This document shows positions 39,665 through 47,875 of a stretch of DNA of 64,000 nt, one piece after another. Position 1 is the first letter of the stretch. The number at the start of each line of letters is the position of its first letter. The notes under the pieces are model-generated. The model was not told the DNA's origin. It was given only the letters and a program-made list of their open reading frames with translations, and did not search any database. The DNA is from CAZJYI01 sp964550025 (GTDB lineage Bacteria > Verrucomicrobiota > Kiritimatiellia > UBA8416 > CAYOBW01), in NCBI GenBank assembly GCA_964550025.1, contig CAZJYI010000019.1:1-64000 (forward strand), written 5' to 3'. Made by a program: the position numbers and the translations under genes.

Positions 39665-40879
39665 TTAAAGCACTTCGTCGATTACTTGGCGCGTCAGTTC
39701 CACCCAGCGTTTGACGCGACGCGGGTCGCCTTCGACCGTCTCCACGTCTTTGAGCGTGATGTCGACGTGCGTGCCTCGGCACGCAGCGAGATCGCGCCGG
39801 AGGATGGCGCGGATGCGGTCTTCATCGAAACCGTAGCTTACCATGTCGGCGGGGCTGGGGCGATAGCTGATGACGTAGTCCGTGCCGATCTGCTCGGCGC
39901 AGCGCGCGGCATCGGCGAAGGGACTCACGGCGATGCGGCGCAGGTTCGGGATTGCGCGCAGCATATCGATCTTGTTGGTCAGGTCCTCGCAGCAGCCGTA
40001 CGCCACCAGACCGAACGCTTCGAGAATGGGAAGCTGGTAGCGCAGAAGGAACTCCTCGTGCATGGCCGGCGAGACCGCCGTCAGTTCCTGTGCCGCCATG
40101 TAGCCCCAGAGCTGCTTGCGCGAGACGCCATTCACGTTGGCCGCCGGATCCTCGAGTTCCTCGGCGTAAGGCATGGCCTGGTTCTGATGGGCACACAGAC
40201 CCCAGTCGCCAGCTTCCTCCGCCCGCTCGTGCGTGCGCAGGATACCGTCCGACATGAACCGCGCGAGCCGATGCAGCCACCCGGGGTGGTCCAGCATGTC
40301 CATCATGAAATGCTCGATGCCGCGCAGGTAGCCGAGATCCGTGGCAATGTCTCCCGACCACATGCGGTAGGCGGGACCGCGGTCGAGATTGACTGTGACA
40401 ATGCCCCCGACGGCTTCCTCGACGCGCGATACACGCTCCGCGGTCTTCTCCTCGTCGATCTCGTGCCATGGCGCCCGCAGTTTCTCGATATCCTCGAGCT
40501 GCCTCAGGGGATAATCCACTTTGAACGAACCGCGCGGTTCATCGCTGTAGTTGCGTTCGACGCCCACGCCCCAGCCGGTGCACTCGTAGGCGGCGCGGAT
40601 CGTCACCCACGGTTCGAAGATGGAGTCATCGTCGAACGTGCTCCAGAAGAGGGCATGGCGCAGCCTGTTCTCGATGACACGCAGGAGCGGATCTTGGCAC
40701 ACGCATCGCGATTCCGGCATCTCGTGCCAGGCGAACGCCCGCACATAGATCGGGGGGCGCGTGGGCTTCAGGCTGTTGTGCCGCCGCCAGAGATCTCGCC
40801 GCTCGTCCATTTCGGGACGGGCCGCCAGGTCGGCGTAGCGCTTCGCCAGGTCGCGGAGGATGGTTGTCTCATTTGTCAT
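39665..40879 (-). CDS. Uroporphyrinogen-decarboxylase-like protein (URO-D superfamily), copy B
   Basis: 404 residues, cytoplasmic. It has the URO-D/methyltransferase-like pattern with AYECTGWGVGVERNYSDEPRG, IEHFMMDMLDHPGWLHRLA and ISYRPSPADMVSYGFDED, typical of a PVC-enriched subgroup annotated only as URO-D-like. It differs strongly from copy A at 20383-21513, so it is not a recent duplicate. ATG 40879 is preferred over an extended frame reading through the REP element at 40897-41039. It is downstream of the sulfatase and immediately upstream (1 bp) of the unknown secreted protein gene, which implies co-transcription with carbohydrate genes. The substrate is unknown; corrinoid-linked demethylation of methylated sugars is one speculative option. 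Confidence 0.75.
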   Translation of the reverse strand: MTNETTILRDLAKRYADLAARPEMDERRDLWRRHNSLKPTRPPIYVRAFAWHEMPESRCVCQDPLLRVIENRLRHALFWSTFDDDSIFEPWVTIRAAYECTGWGVGVERNYSDEPRGSFKVDYPLRQLEDIEKLRAPWHEIDEEKTAERVSRVEEAVGGIVTVNLDRGPAYRMWSGDIATDLGYLRGIEHFMMDMLDHPGWLHRLARFMSDGILRTHERAEEAGDWGLCAHQNQAMPYAEELEDPAANVNGVSRKQLWGYMAAQELTAVSPAMHEEFLLRYQLPILEAFGLVAYGCCEDLTNKIDMLRAIPNLRRIAVSPFADAARCAEQIGTDYVISYRPSPADMVSYGFDEDRIRAILRRDLAACRGTHVDITLKDVETVEGDPRRVKRWVELTRQVIDEVL

Positions 40880-40896
40880 CGGTGTCACATTTCCCT

Positions 40897-41039
40897 GTAG
40901 CCACGAGCATGAGTGAGTGGAAGAGGCGGTGAGATCCACGCCGTCGGAAGACTTGGCGTCTTCCGCTACGTTCCCCGTCACACTTCGTGTAGCGGAACGC
41001 GCCAAGCGTTCCGATCCACTCGCTCACGCTCGTGGCTAC
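40897..41039. repeat. Nested REP composite: one REP family inside the loop of another
   Basis: Outer arms (about 40897-40921 and 41015-41039) belong to the GTAGCCACGAGC family of 2455-2515. The interior holds two inverted copies of the GTAGCGGAA...GCCAAG family of 39514-39583 (about 40969 leftward and about 40989 onward). All heads are GTAG. The element separates the sulfatase gene from the URO-D-like gene. Confidence 0.85.
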
Positions 41040-41053
41040 ATTCGTCTTGCACT

Positions 41054-42544
41054 CTATCTCGGTCCCGGATCGTTGATCTTCTCCGCCCCGGTCGATTGGC
41101 CGGGCTTCTCGTACTTGTCCGGGCCGGGGTGTCCGCCCGGTAGACGCCGTTCTCCCGTCAGGCGGTCGTGCCGGTCCGGCGTTCGGCGGTCTTTCGACGG
41201 CACCGTGTCGCCCGTCCGCGCAATCCAGTCATCCATGACCGCCCGCAGCCGTCGAAGCGTGTTGGCATGCTCGGGGTCGCCCGCGAGGTCGTCGGTCTCC
41301 ATCGGGTCCTTGTCCAGGCTGAAGAGTTGCTCAACGGGGCGTGGCTGCAGGAAGACGGTTTGCTGGGCAGGCGTGAGCTCCTTCCCCGCCCGGAAGTGGT
41401 TCCAGAGATCGACGTAGCCCGCGAAGCGGTACTTCTTGTAGGTTGCGTTCACGTATCCGAAGTGTGCGAGCTCAGGCGCGGCGTTGCGGTAGTAGGCCCA
41501 CCGTTCATCGCGGAGCATGCGCTCGTGGCAGTATTCGACTTGCCAGTTGCGCTCGGCAAAGACGTAGTCACAGACGCGGACTCCGGGGTTGGCAAGCTGC
41601 GGCAGCAGACTGCGTCCCTGGATTGCGGGCGGGACCTTTGCCCCGGCCAGTTCGAGAAAGGTCGGGGCGATGTCGATGACGCTGGCCAGTTCGCGGCAGG
41701 TCGTGCGCTTCGTGCCCAGTCCTGCCGGCCAATGCATGATCCAGGGGGTGCGGCTTCCCTCTTCCGTGATCCAGCGCTTGGCGCGCGGGAAGGGACGGCC
41801 GTTGTCGGAGATGAACAGGACCAGCGTGTTGTCGACGATTCCCTGCTCGGTCAGTTCGGCGACGACATCCCCAACGAAGCGATCGAGGCGCTGCACCTCG
41901 TCGTGGTAGGCCGCCAGGTCGGCCCGCGTGGCCGGGGTGTCCATAAGCGGCTCCGGCACACGGATGGTCGCGGGGTCGTGCGGTTCCCCGTCGGGGTCCG
42001 GTTGCCAGGTGCGGTGGGCATCGTACGAGGCGAGCCACAGGAAGAATGGGCGGTTTTTCGGCCGCTGCTTGAGAAGCGGGACCCATTGCCGGCAACCGCT
42101 CGGTCCGGAGTCCTTCTTCTCTAGAACGCGGTCAAAGGCCTTTCGCGGATAGTTGCCCATGTGCCACTTGCCGGCCTGGGCGCACCAGTATCCCGCCTTC
42201 TTCAGCTCCAGTGGAAAGAGCGGCTGCCCCTCGGGCAGACCGGTGTGCAGTTCCGGTGCGCCCGTATTGTGGGGATAGCGGCCGGTTATCATGCTGCACC
42301 GTGAGGGGCTGCACACGCTCGATGTCAGATAGGCCCGCGTCCACAGACGGCCTTGTGCGGCCAGTTTGTCCAGGTGCGGCGTGCGTACCGTGGGGTTGCC
42401 GTAACAGCCCAGATCCGTGGCCGAGACGTCGTCGGCAATGATCAAGACCAGGTTCGGGCGGCTATCGCGCAGCTCGGAAAGACGCGCCTGCCCGGTGAGA
42501 GCTGATGCCAGGGACACCAGGACAAGAACTCGAAAACGGTTCAT
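41054..42544 (-). CDS. Secreted type I (formylglycine) sulfatase
   Basis: 496 residues with a signal peptide (1-20). The sulfatase signature CSPSR starts at Cys78, the residue oxidised to formylglycine by FGE or an anSME-type enzyme (none seen in the window). Metal ligands are IIADD (about 35-39) and FISDNGRP later on. It should hydrolyse sulfate esters on polysaccharides outside the cytoplasm; the S1 subfamily cannot be fixed by eye. The C-terminus is a Lys/Pro/Gly-rich tail (GGHPGPDKYEKPGQ). Its ATG overlaps the stop of the GH2-GH105 gene by 4 bp (ATGA, 42541-42544), so the two are translationally coupled and probably act on the same sulfated, uronate-bearing glycan. Confidence 0.93.
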   Translation of the reverse strand: MNRFRVLVLVSLASALTGQARLSELRDSRPNLVLIIADDVSATDLGCYGNPTVRTPHLDKLAAQGRLWTRAYLTSSVCSPSRCSMITGRYPHNTGAPELHTGLPEGQPLFPLELKKAGYWCAQAGKWHMGNYPRKAFDRVLEKKDSGPSGCRQWVPLLKQRPKNRPFFLWLASYDAHRTWQPDPDGEPHDPATIRVPEPLMDTPATRADLAAYHDEVQRLDRFVGDVVAELTEQGIVDNTLVLFISDNGRPFPRAKRWITEEGSRTPWIMHWPAGLGTKRTTCRELASVIDIAPTFLELAGAKVPPAIQGRSLLPQLANPGVRVCDYVFAERNWQVEYCHERMLRDERWAYYRNAAPELAHFGYVNATYKKYRFAGYVDLWNHFRAGKELTPAQQTVFLQPRPVEQLFSLDKDPMETDDLAGDPEHANTLRRLRAVMDDWIARTGDTVPSKDRRTPDRHDRLTGERRLPGGHPGPDKYEKPGQSTGAEKINDPGPR

Positions 42545-45500
42545 CGTGGGGATTCCTCTCCGGATACCAGTTTCAACACTTCACTTCCCGCAAGCAGGAA
42601 TGTGCCGGTTACGTATTCGTGCGAGTCCTCCTCGTGGACCTCGTAGGGCCCCGCGGCGACGGGCTGTCCCCACCGGACCTTCCCGTCGGCCGATACGCAA
42701 TCGGTCAATCCCTGCCATGCCCTGTAGACTGCGGTCTCGTACCCGTCACGGTCAAGGATGCCCGCGTTGATGCCCCAGGCCAGCCCGTAGCAGAAGAACC
42801 CCGTTCCGCTGGTTTCGGGCATCGGGTATTCCTGCGGGTCGTCCAGGTTGGCGCGCCACAGACCATCCGTTCTCTGCCGTGTCAGCAGAGACATTGCCAT
42901 GTCCTTGAAGAGCGTTTCGTAGCGCGGTCGCTGGGGATCGTCTTTGGGCAGGTACTGGAGAATGCGCGCGATGCCGGCGAATACCCAGCCGTTGCCGCGC
43001 GACCAGAGGACTCTGCAGCGGTTGTGCGTTATGGTATGCACCCACGACTTGCGCCGGCCCCGGGTGTCGGCGGCGGAGGCCGGCTTGTCCTCCTCCTTCG
43101 CGATGAAACGTTTGTCGCGGTAGAAGAGATTCTCTTCGTCGTCGTACAACTCACGGTGTATGTCCCAGAAGAACGCGTGCATCCAATGCAGGTACTTCGA
43201 CTCGCCCGTTGTCGCCGCCAGCATGGCCAATGTGGGCGGACCGACGTAGAGCGAGTCCGCGTACCGGCGGCCCCCCTCGAGGTACCACACATCGGCGCCC
43301 GTCGGCGTGTTTGGCTTGCCGCTCTCCAGCCAATCGACCAGCGGACGGATCATCCCGGCGTCCCGTTTCTCCTCGTGCAGTTGAAGATAGGTCTGCCCGC
43401 ATGTCAACACGTTGGCGCCGGACCGCTCGTTGCCGACCTGCCAGTTGTGCTTCTCTGCCCAGCGCATGGCCTGCTCAGCATAGGCCTTCTCTCCCGTTGC
43501 CCGATACGCGGCCATTACCCCCGTGTAGTATGTGGCCCGAATCCAGTTGCGGTCGGTTGCCTTCCAGGGATGCGCGAGCTGGTACGCGTTAACGCGGCGC
43601 AGGAGGTCCTTTACGGTTTCGGGGGGCGGCTTCCCAGGTGTCTGTGTCCGTCTCTGGTCCGGCACGCGGCGCACGCTACGACGATAGACGGAAATGACCT
43701 TGTTCTGCGCGTTCCGCAGCGTCAAGGTCAGATCGAAAACGGAAGCCGCCGAGGTCGCCGGTTCCAGATCGACGGTCTCACCTTGCACGGCGTCGATCGC
43801 GGGAACGGCAAGCTGTTGCGAGCCTTCGGTCTTGCGATCACCTGCGGCGACCTGCCAGGTCACCGTGCAGCCCGTGATGGATTCCGGCAGGTCGTTGCAC
43901 ACCCAGATCGTCATTGCGTCCGGCTTCTTGCCGGTGAACTGCGGCAGTGCCACGACAGGCTGGTTGACCTGCGCGATGGCGTAGTAGGCCTGCTTCGGCC
44001 GCTGGTCGCAACTCACGATCGACTTGGGCCAGAAAGAGGGCGTCACGTCGAGGAAGTGAAAGTGGAAGTACCCGCTGTAGGCACGGGGCGAGAGACGGAA
44101 GCCGATCGTCTTGTCGGCGACCAACGCCGCCTGGTAGACCTGGCTGGCCTCAATGTACTCGCCCAGGTTGGTTGGCTTGCGCCCCAGACCGTAACATTGA
44201 ACCGCGTCCTGCTTCTTCACTTGCGAGGCCGCCCACAGTGTGTCGGTGGTCGGTGGCGGCGGTTTCAGGTGATCGGGATAGCCGGTCCGCATTGTTTCGT
44301 AGGCATCAAGGGCCTCGCCCCCGTACTCGCCGATCGTCACCAGGCGGCCCGTCCTCTGCGGCGTCGCCATACGCCATGTTGCCGGGTTGCGGCTACCGTA
44401 CCAACCGGAATACGTGTGCGTATCGTCGATCACGTTTGGCCAGAGCGCCTCGTCAGACAGCGGAGCCTTGCCTCTGCCGCCGTGGCTCAGTCGACCGCTG
44501 ATCGGCTTAACGATCCGCTGGGGATCTTCAGCCAGCACGGCCTTGACCACCTCCGTGGCGTCGAAGTGACACTCGTTTCCAAAGGTCAGCATGACAACCC
44601 CGGGGTTGTTGTAGGTCTCGCGCGCCAGCACTCGCCCCGTATCGATGAGCTGCTTCATGATGTGTGGCTCAAGCCCGTTCTTCTGGTGTCGGTAGCCGCT
44701 GCCCTGCTCCTGCCCTGACATCATGCCCACGCGGTCCAGGAGCTCGCGGACCTCGGGGAACTGCGTGTGCTGGCAGACGCGGACGATGTTGAAGTTGGCG
44801 GCCTTTAACAGCAGCAGCGCGTTGAGGAGTTCGTCTTGTTGGCCCCAGTACCAGTAGGCGTTCAGGCCGTGGATGTTCGTGCCGCGCAGGTAGCAGGGTT
44901 TGCCGTTCAGCAGCGGCATGCCGTTCGGAAGGCGAGCCGTGTCGGCCCGTTCTCTCCCCTTCAGACGGTAGTCCACTTTTGTCCAGCGTTCCCCGTCCAC
45001 AGACACCAGGATGTCGAAATCCCAGCGGCGTGTCCATGCTTCGTACCAGCCGATCTCGATGCGGTCAAAAGTCACGTTGTCGTCCAGCTTGAACTGGATC
45101 CACTCCCCGCGCCCCTGCACCGCCCAGCGGGTGTCCGGCTTCCCATCCAGAGCCAGCGTGGCCGGATAGTCCGTGTGGGACTTGCTGGCCTTGACGGACT
45201 TCGGGTCGCGAACGATGGCGTCGCACGCCACCTCCCAGATGGAGTTCCATTCGGTCTTATCGCTGCCGCGCCCAAGAACCCGCAGCCACTTCGCCCTGAC
45301 GGGCTTGAACGCGTATACAGGGGGCGGGCCCTCGGCCTGTGAGGTGGGAGGACCGGTATGATGCAGCGTGAAACTACGGCAGCCGAAGAGGACGTCCTTT
45401 ATGTCTACGGTTTGCGTGCCTCTGAGAACCGTGACTCGGCAGCGGTAGAGATTCGGCGCATCCGGAGACCAAGCCTTCGCCTCCGGCATCGGGATTGCAA

Positions 45501-46473
45501 CGGTAGGGGCGCTCTCACCCTTCTGGAGTTCAACGGCTGATGTCTTCGAGTACGCGCGCCCCTCGAAGTTCTCCGGTAGCAGTTCAGTACGCACCCCATA
45601 TGTCCCCGCTTGCGCCGCATCGAGCTCCACCTTCACCCGCACCTCGCCGGCAGAGAGGTCATTGCGCGCGAAGATCGCTGACACGAGTACCGGGCCGGTC
45701 TCTTCCAGGCGCACGTCACGATGGATGCCGAATCCGTTGCCGCCGTGATAGCCGATCGGCAGGACCCCCTTGAGGGACTTGCCGGCGTCGTGGACATAGA
45801 TCTGCTCTTCAGCGCGCGCATCGGGCAACGGCGTCCAGAAAGCATGCGGCTCGCCGAATACGCGCCCGTCGACGACGCGTACAGCCAGCGTGTTCTCGGC
45901 GCGCACCTTGTCGGTCACGTCGAACCGGAAAGGTTCATAGCGAACGCGGTGCGTTCCCAATCGTTCGCCGTTGAGGTAGACCTCCGCCTCCCAGTCAACG
46001 CCGTCGAAGCAGAGCCAGAGCCTGCGCCCCGGCGCCGGTTCCGCGGCTTCGAACGTCGTGCGGTACCACGCAATATTGCTGTGTTCGCCACGCGCGCCCC
46101 ATCCGAACACGTTCTTTCCGCCGAGGACCGTGCCCGTCTTGCCTCGCCTGTAGCGCCACTGCGGCACCGTGGTTGTTTCCCACCCGGCACGGTCGATCCG
46201 TCTACCGTACCACGCCGGCGCCTCGGGTCGCTCCGTGCCCTTCGGAACGTCCGACGCCTCGAACCGGAACTCCCAGCCCCCGCTAATCACACGTTGACGG
46301 CGAACGTTGAGTTCGTCAGGCAGTGAGCGCAGGTAAGGTGCATACTGCTCGCGCAACTCGAGAATGCGCGTTCCGAGTTCGTCGGGGTCGGCGGGCGCAA
46401 CGAAACTCGGCGCGGCCGGTGTGCGGGCGACGACTACGGCGACAAGAAGGGAAAGGATGGCGTGGAGTTTCAT
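42541..46473 (-). CDS. Secreted GH2 - discoidin - GH105 fusion
   Basis: 1310 residues from ATG 46473, where a signal peptide begins. The N-terminal 370 residues are GH2 sugar-binding and Ig-like domains. A discoidin-like insertion (about 378-491; YPATLALDGKPDTRWAVQG) precedes the GH2 barrel, with acid/base Glu in FGNECHFD (about 632) and a candidate nucleophile Glu in IGEYGGEA (about 716). After about 950 comes a GH105-type (alpha/alpha)6 barrel: RYADSLYVGPPTLAM with the catalytic Asp, WSRGNGWVFAGIARIL and ETSGTGFFCYGLAWGI. GH105 enzymes remove delta-4,5-unsaturated uronic acid left by polysaccharide lyases. GH2 members include beta-galactosidases and beta-glucuronidases. The fusion plus the coupled sulfatase point to pectic or ulvan-like substrates (inference). 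Confidence 0.9.
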   Translation of the reverse strand: MKLHAILSLLVAVVVARTPAAPSFVAPADPDELGTRILELREQYAPYLRSLPDELNVRRQRVISGGWEFRFEASDVPKGTERPEAPAWYGRRIDRAGWETTTVPQWRYRRGKTGTVLGGKNVFGWGARGEHSNIAWYRTTFEAAEPAPGRRLWLCFDGVDWEAEVYLNGERLGTHRVRYEPFRFDVTDKVRAENTLAVRVVDGRVFGEPHAFWTPLPDARAEEQIYVHDAGKSLKGVLPIGYHGGNGFGIHRDVRLEETGPVLVSAIFARNDLSAGEVRVKVELDAAQAGTYGVRTELLPENFEGRAYSKTSAVELQKGESAPTVAIPMPEAKAWSPDAPNLYRCRVTVLRGTQTVDIKDVLFGCRSFTLHHTGPPTSQAEGPPPVYAFKPVRAKWLRVLGRGSDKTEWNSIWEVACDAIVRDPKSVKASKSHTDYPATLALDGKPDTRWAVQGRGEWIQFKLDDNVTFDRIEIGWYEAWTRRWDFDILVSVDGERWTKVDYRLKGRERADTARLPNGMPLLNGKPCYLRGTNIHGLNAYWYWGQQDELLNALLLLKAANFNIVRVCQHTQFPEVRELLDRVGMMSGQEQGSGYRHQKNGLEPHIMKQLIDTGRVLARETYNNPGVVMLTFGNECHFDATEVVKAVLAEDPQRIVKPISGRLSHGGRGKAPLSDEALWPNVIDDTHTYSGWYGSRNPATWRMATPQRTGRLVTIGEYGGEALDAYETMRTGYPDHLKPPPPTTDTLWAASQVKKQDAVQCYGLGRKPTNLGEYIEASQVYQAALVADKTIGFRLSPRAYSGYFHFHFLDVTPSFWPKSIVSCDQRPKQAYYAIAQVNQPVVALPQFTGKKPDAMTIWVCNDLPESITGCTVTWQVAAGDRKTEGSQQLAVPAIDAVQGETVDLEPATSAASVFDLTLTLRNAQNKVISVYRRSVRRVPDQRRTQTPGKPPPETVKDLLRRVNAYQLAHPWKATDRNWIRATYYTGVMAAYRATGEKAYAEQAMRWAEKHNWQVGNERSGANVLTCGQTYLQLHEEKRDAGMIRPLVDWLESGKPNTPTGADVWYLEGGRRYADSLYVGPPTLAMLAATTGESKYLHWMHAFFWDIHRELYDDEENLFYRDKRFIAKEEDKPASAADTRGRRKSWVHTITHNRCRVLWSRGNGWVFAGIARILQYLPKDDPQRPRYETLFKDMAMSLLTRQRTDGLWRANLDDPQEYPMPETSGTGFFCYGLAWGINAGILDRDGYETAVYRAWQGLTDCVSADGKVRWGQPVAAGPYEVHEEDSHEYVTGTFLLAGSEVLKLVSGEESPR

Positions 46474-46604
46474 TGCGTGCTCCCAATCAGGTTGCTCATG
46501 GCTGTCAATCCGCCGGTTCCGATGTTGTGCCCGATCAGAAAGATGCCGGGCAGCAGCGCGACCAGGATGCGCAAAAGGCGGTTGGTTGCGGTTCCTTCGT
46601 TCAT
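46470..46604 (-). CDS. Short hydrophobic ORF overlapping the GH2 start (possible transporter fragment)
   Basis: 44 residues with one hydrophobic stretch (LLRILVALLPGIFLIGHN) and IGTGGLTAMSN. This looks faintly like the first membrane helix of Nramp-type metal transporters. Its TGA overlaps the GH2 gene's ATG (ATGA at 46470-46473), so it may be a coupled leader ORF, or simply the truncated start of a lost transporter gene. Full transporters have more than 400 residues. I am unsure it is a real gene. Confidence 0.35.
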   Translation of the reverse strand: MNEGTATNRLLRILVALLPGIFLIGHNIGTGGLTAMSNLIGSTQ

Positions 46605-46659
46605 GTAGAACCGGAATAGTACCATCTGCTTCCAATATCTCAATGGACATGGCGGACTC

Positions 46660-46785
46660 ATTCTTGCATTGAACTACACCATCGGCCGAATCGCCGAGAT
46701 CGTCGGCTGCCGTGATATCTACTTCTTCAGCCGCCAGTTCAAGCAGAAGACGGGCATGTCGCCCGCGCAGCACCGCGCGTCATAG
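46660..46785 (+). pseudogene. AraC-family regulator, C-terminal remnant
   Basis: The last 40 or so codons of an AraC-type regulator are preserved (NYTIGRIAEIVGCRDIYFFS, then RQFKQKTGMSPAQHR and stop). This is the second helix-turn-helix and the family's C-terminal G-x-S/T-P motif. Nothing upstream encodes the sensor or the first helix-turn-helix; the similarity stops near 46660, next to the short hydrophobic ORF on the other strand. This is a clear deletion remnant or an assembly join. A full-length regulator of the GH2 operon would be expected at this divergent position. Confidence 0.75.
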
Positions 46786-46866
46786 CGCCGGGCTTGACGC
46801 CCTTCGCCGGTAACCCGTAGAGTGCCTGGACATTGAACCGTGGGTTCGTCAGGGAAAGGAGTTCCA

Positions 46867-47760
46867 ATGTTCCGCATGCGTTGTCTATTCGTTCTGGTTG
46901 TTTTGGCGTCTGTCCTCCGTGCACCCGCCGAGGAGTCCGACAAGGACCTCGTCGTGCGTCTATGCGCCCAGTGCCATACGCTTGAGCACTACATTCTCCC
47001 ACGGTCGCCAAAGGCCTGGGAACTGACCGTGGAGAATATGCGCTACTTCATCTGGGATGATTCGCAACGCTACACCGACGAGGAAGCGGCGCGGGTGGTC
47101 TATTACCTGGGAACGCACTTTGACGAGGGGTCGGAGCTTGACCCCCTGGATCACTTCGGCGAGCACTCGCCCTACGATACCTATGCCGCGACGGACCCGG
47201 ACGTGCCCGCGCCGGTAGTAGTGGAAGGCCCCCCCGTCGTTGCCGTGGAAGAACCCGTCGAAACCGCGGCGGTGGCTGCCGTAACCGCTCCGGTGACCGG
47301 TGTCGTCGCGGTCGCGACGGCGCCACCGCAACCCGTAGCAGGCCCCATGCCCGAAGAGGTCCGGCGGCGGTTGGAGAATCCGCGTTGGGTGCCGCCCGCC
47401 GAGGCGCTGAGCAGCGCGGGCATTGCCGGGTACGCTGCCGTGCTCTTTCTCGTCGCGCTCCTGTTGACGGGGCACGGGCGCCGCAAGCTGGGGAAACGCT
47501 TTCGACACTTGCACGCCGCGGCCGCCCTGGGACTGTTCACCTGCCTGGCCGCGCACGGCGTCATTTACCTGCTGCGTTTCGGCAATCCCGCGGTCTTCTG
47601 GTACTGGTGCGGCGTAGCGTCGTTTGTGGTCATTGCCCTCGTGGAACTGATGGGCATCCTGCGCAAGCGCATGGGCCGCCGCTTCCTGCGGCTGCACCAA
47701 CTCGGCGGCTACGCCGGCCTGGTCCTGGCGATTCTGCACTGGATCTGGGCGTGGTTGTAG
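46867..47760 (+). CDS. Membrane protein: cytochrome c domain fused to a ferric-reductase-like transmembrane domain
   Basis: 297 residues. A signal peptide (about 1-21) is followed by a single c-type heme site, Cys33-x2-Cys36-His37 (CAQCH), in a short helical domain (to about 100) resembling monoheme cytochromes of dehydrogenases. A Pro/Val/Ala-rich linker (about 115-170) leads to four membrane helices (about 178-297). His residues placed in them (RHLHAAAALGLFTCLAAHG, then RLHQLGGYAGLVLAILHW) could ligate b hemes, as in ferric-reductase-like or cytochrome b561-like domains. It should carry electrons between the membrane and a periplasmic partner; the partner is not in the window. AAAGGAG lies just before the ATG. 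Confidence 0.75.
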   Translation: MFRMRCLFVLVVLASVLRAPAEESDKDLVVRLCAQCHTLEHYILPRSPKAWELTVENMRYFIWDDSQRYTDEEAARVVYYLGTHFDEGSELDPLDHFGEHSPYDTYAATDPDVPAPVVVEGPPVVAVEEPVETAAVAAVTAPVTGVVAVATAPPQPVAGPMPEEVRRRLENPRWVPPAEALSSAGIAGYAAVLFLVALLLTGHGRRKLGKRFRHLHAAAALGLFTCLAAHGVIYLLRFGNPAVFWYWCGVASFVVIALVELMGILRKRMGRRFLRLHQLGGYAGLVLAILHWIWAWL

Positions 47761-47761
47761 G

Positions 47762-47817
47762 GAGTGGCGAGTGGCGAGTGGCGAGTGGCAAGTGGCGAGT
47801 GGCGAGTGGCGAGCGGC
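47762..47817. repeat. Heptamer array, GAGTGGC type
   Basis: Eight consecutive 7-bp units of GAGTGGC with two single-base variants, starting right after the stop of the cytochrome gene. Confidence 0.9.
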
Positions 47818-47833
47818 TGGGGCTGGCTTGTCT

Positions 47834-47875
47834 GAGATCTGAAATCTGAGATTTGAGATTTGAGATATGAGATCT
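47834..47875. repeat. Heptamer array, GAGATYT type, containing a start codon
   Basis: Six 7-bp units: GAGATCT, GAAATCT, GAGATTT, GAGATTT, GAGATAT, GAGATCT. The ATG of the next gene (47867-47869) spans the boundary of the last two units, so the array forms the 5' untranslated end and first codons. Confidence 0.9.
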
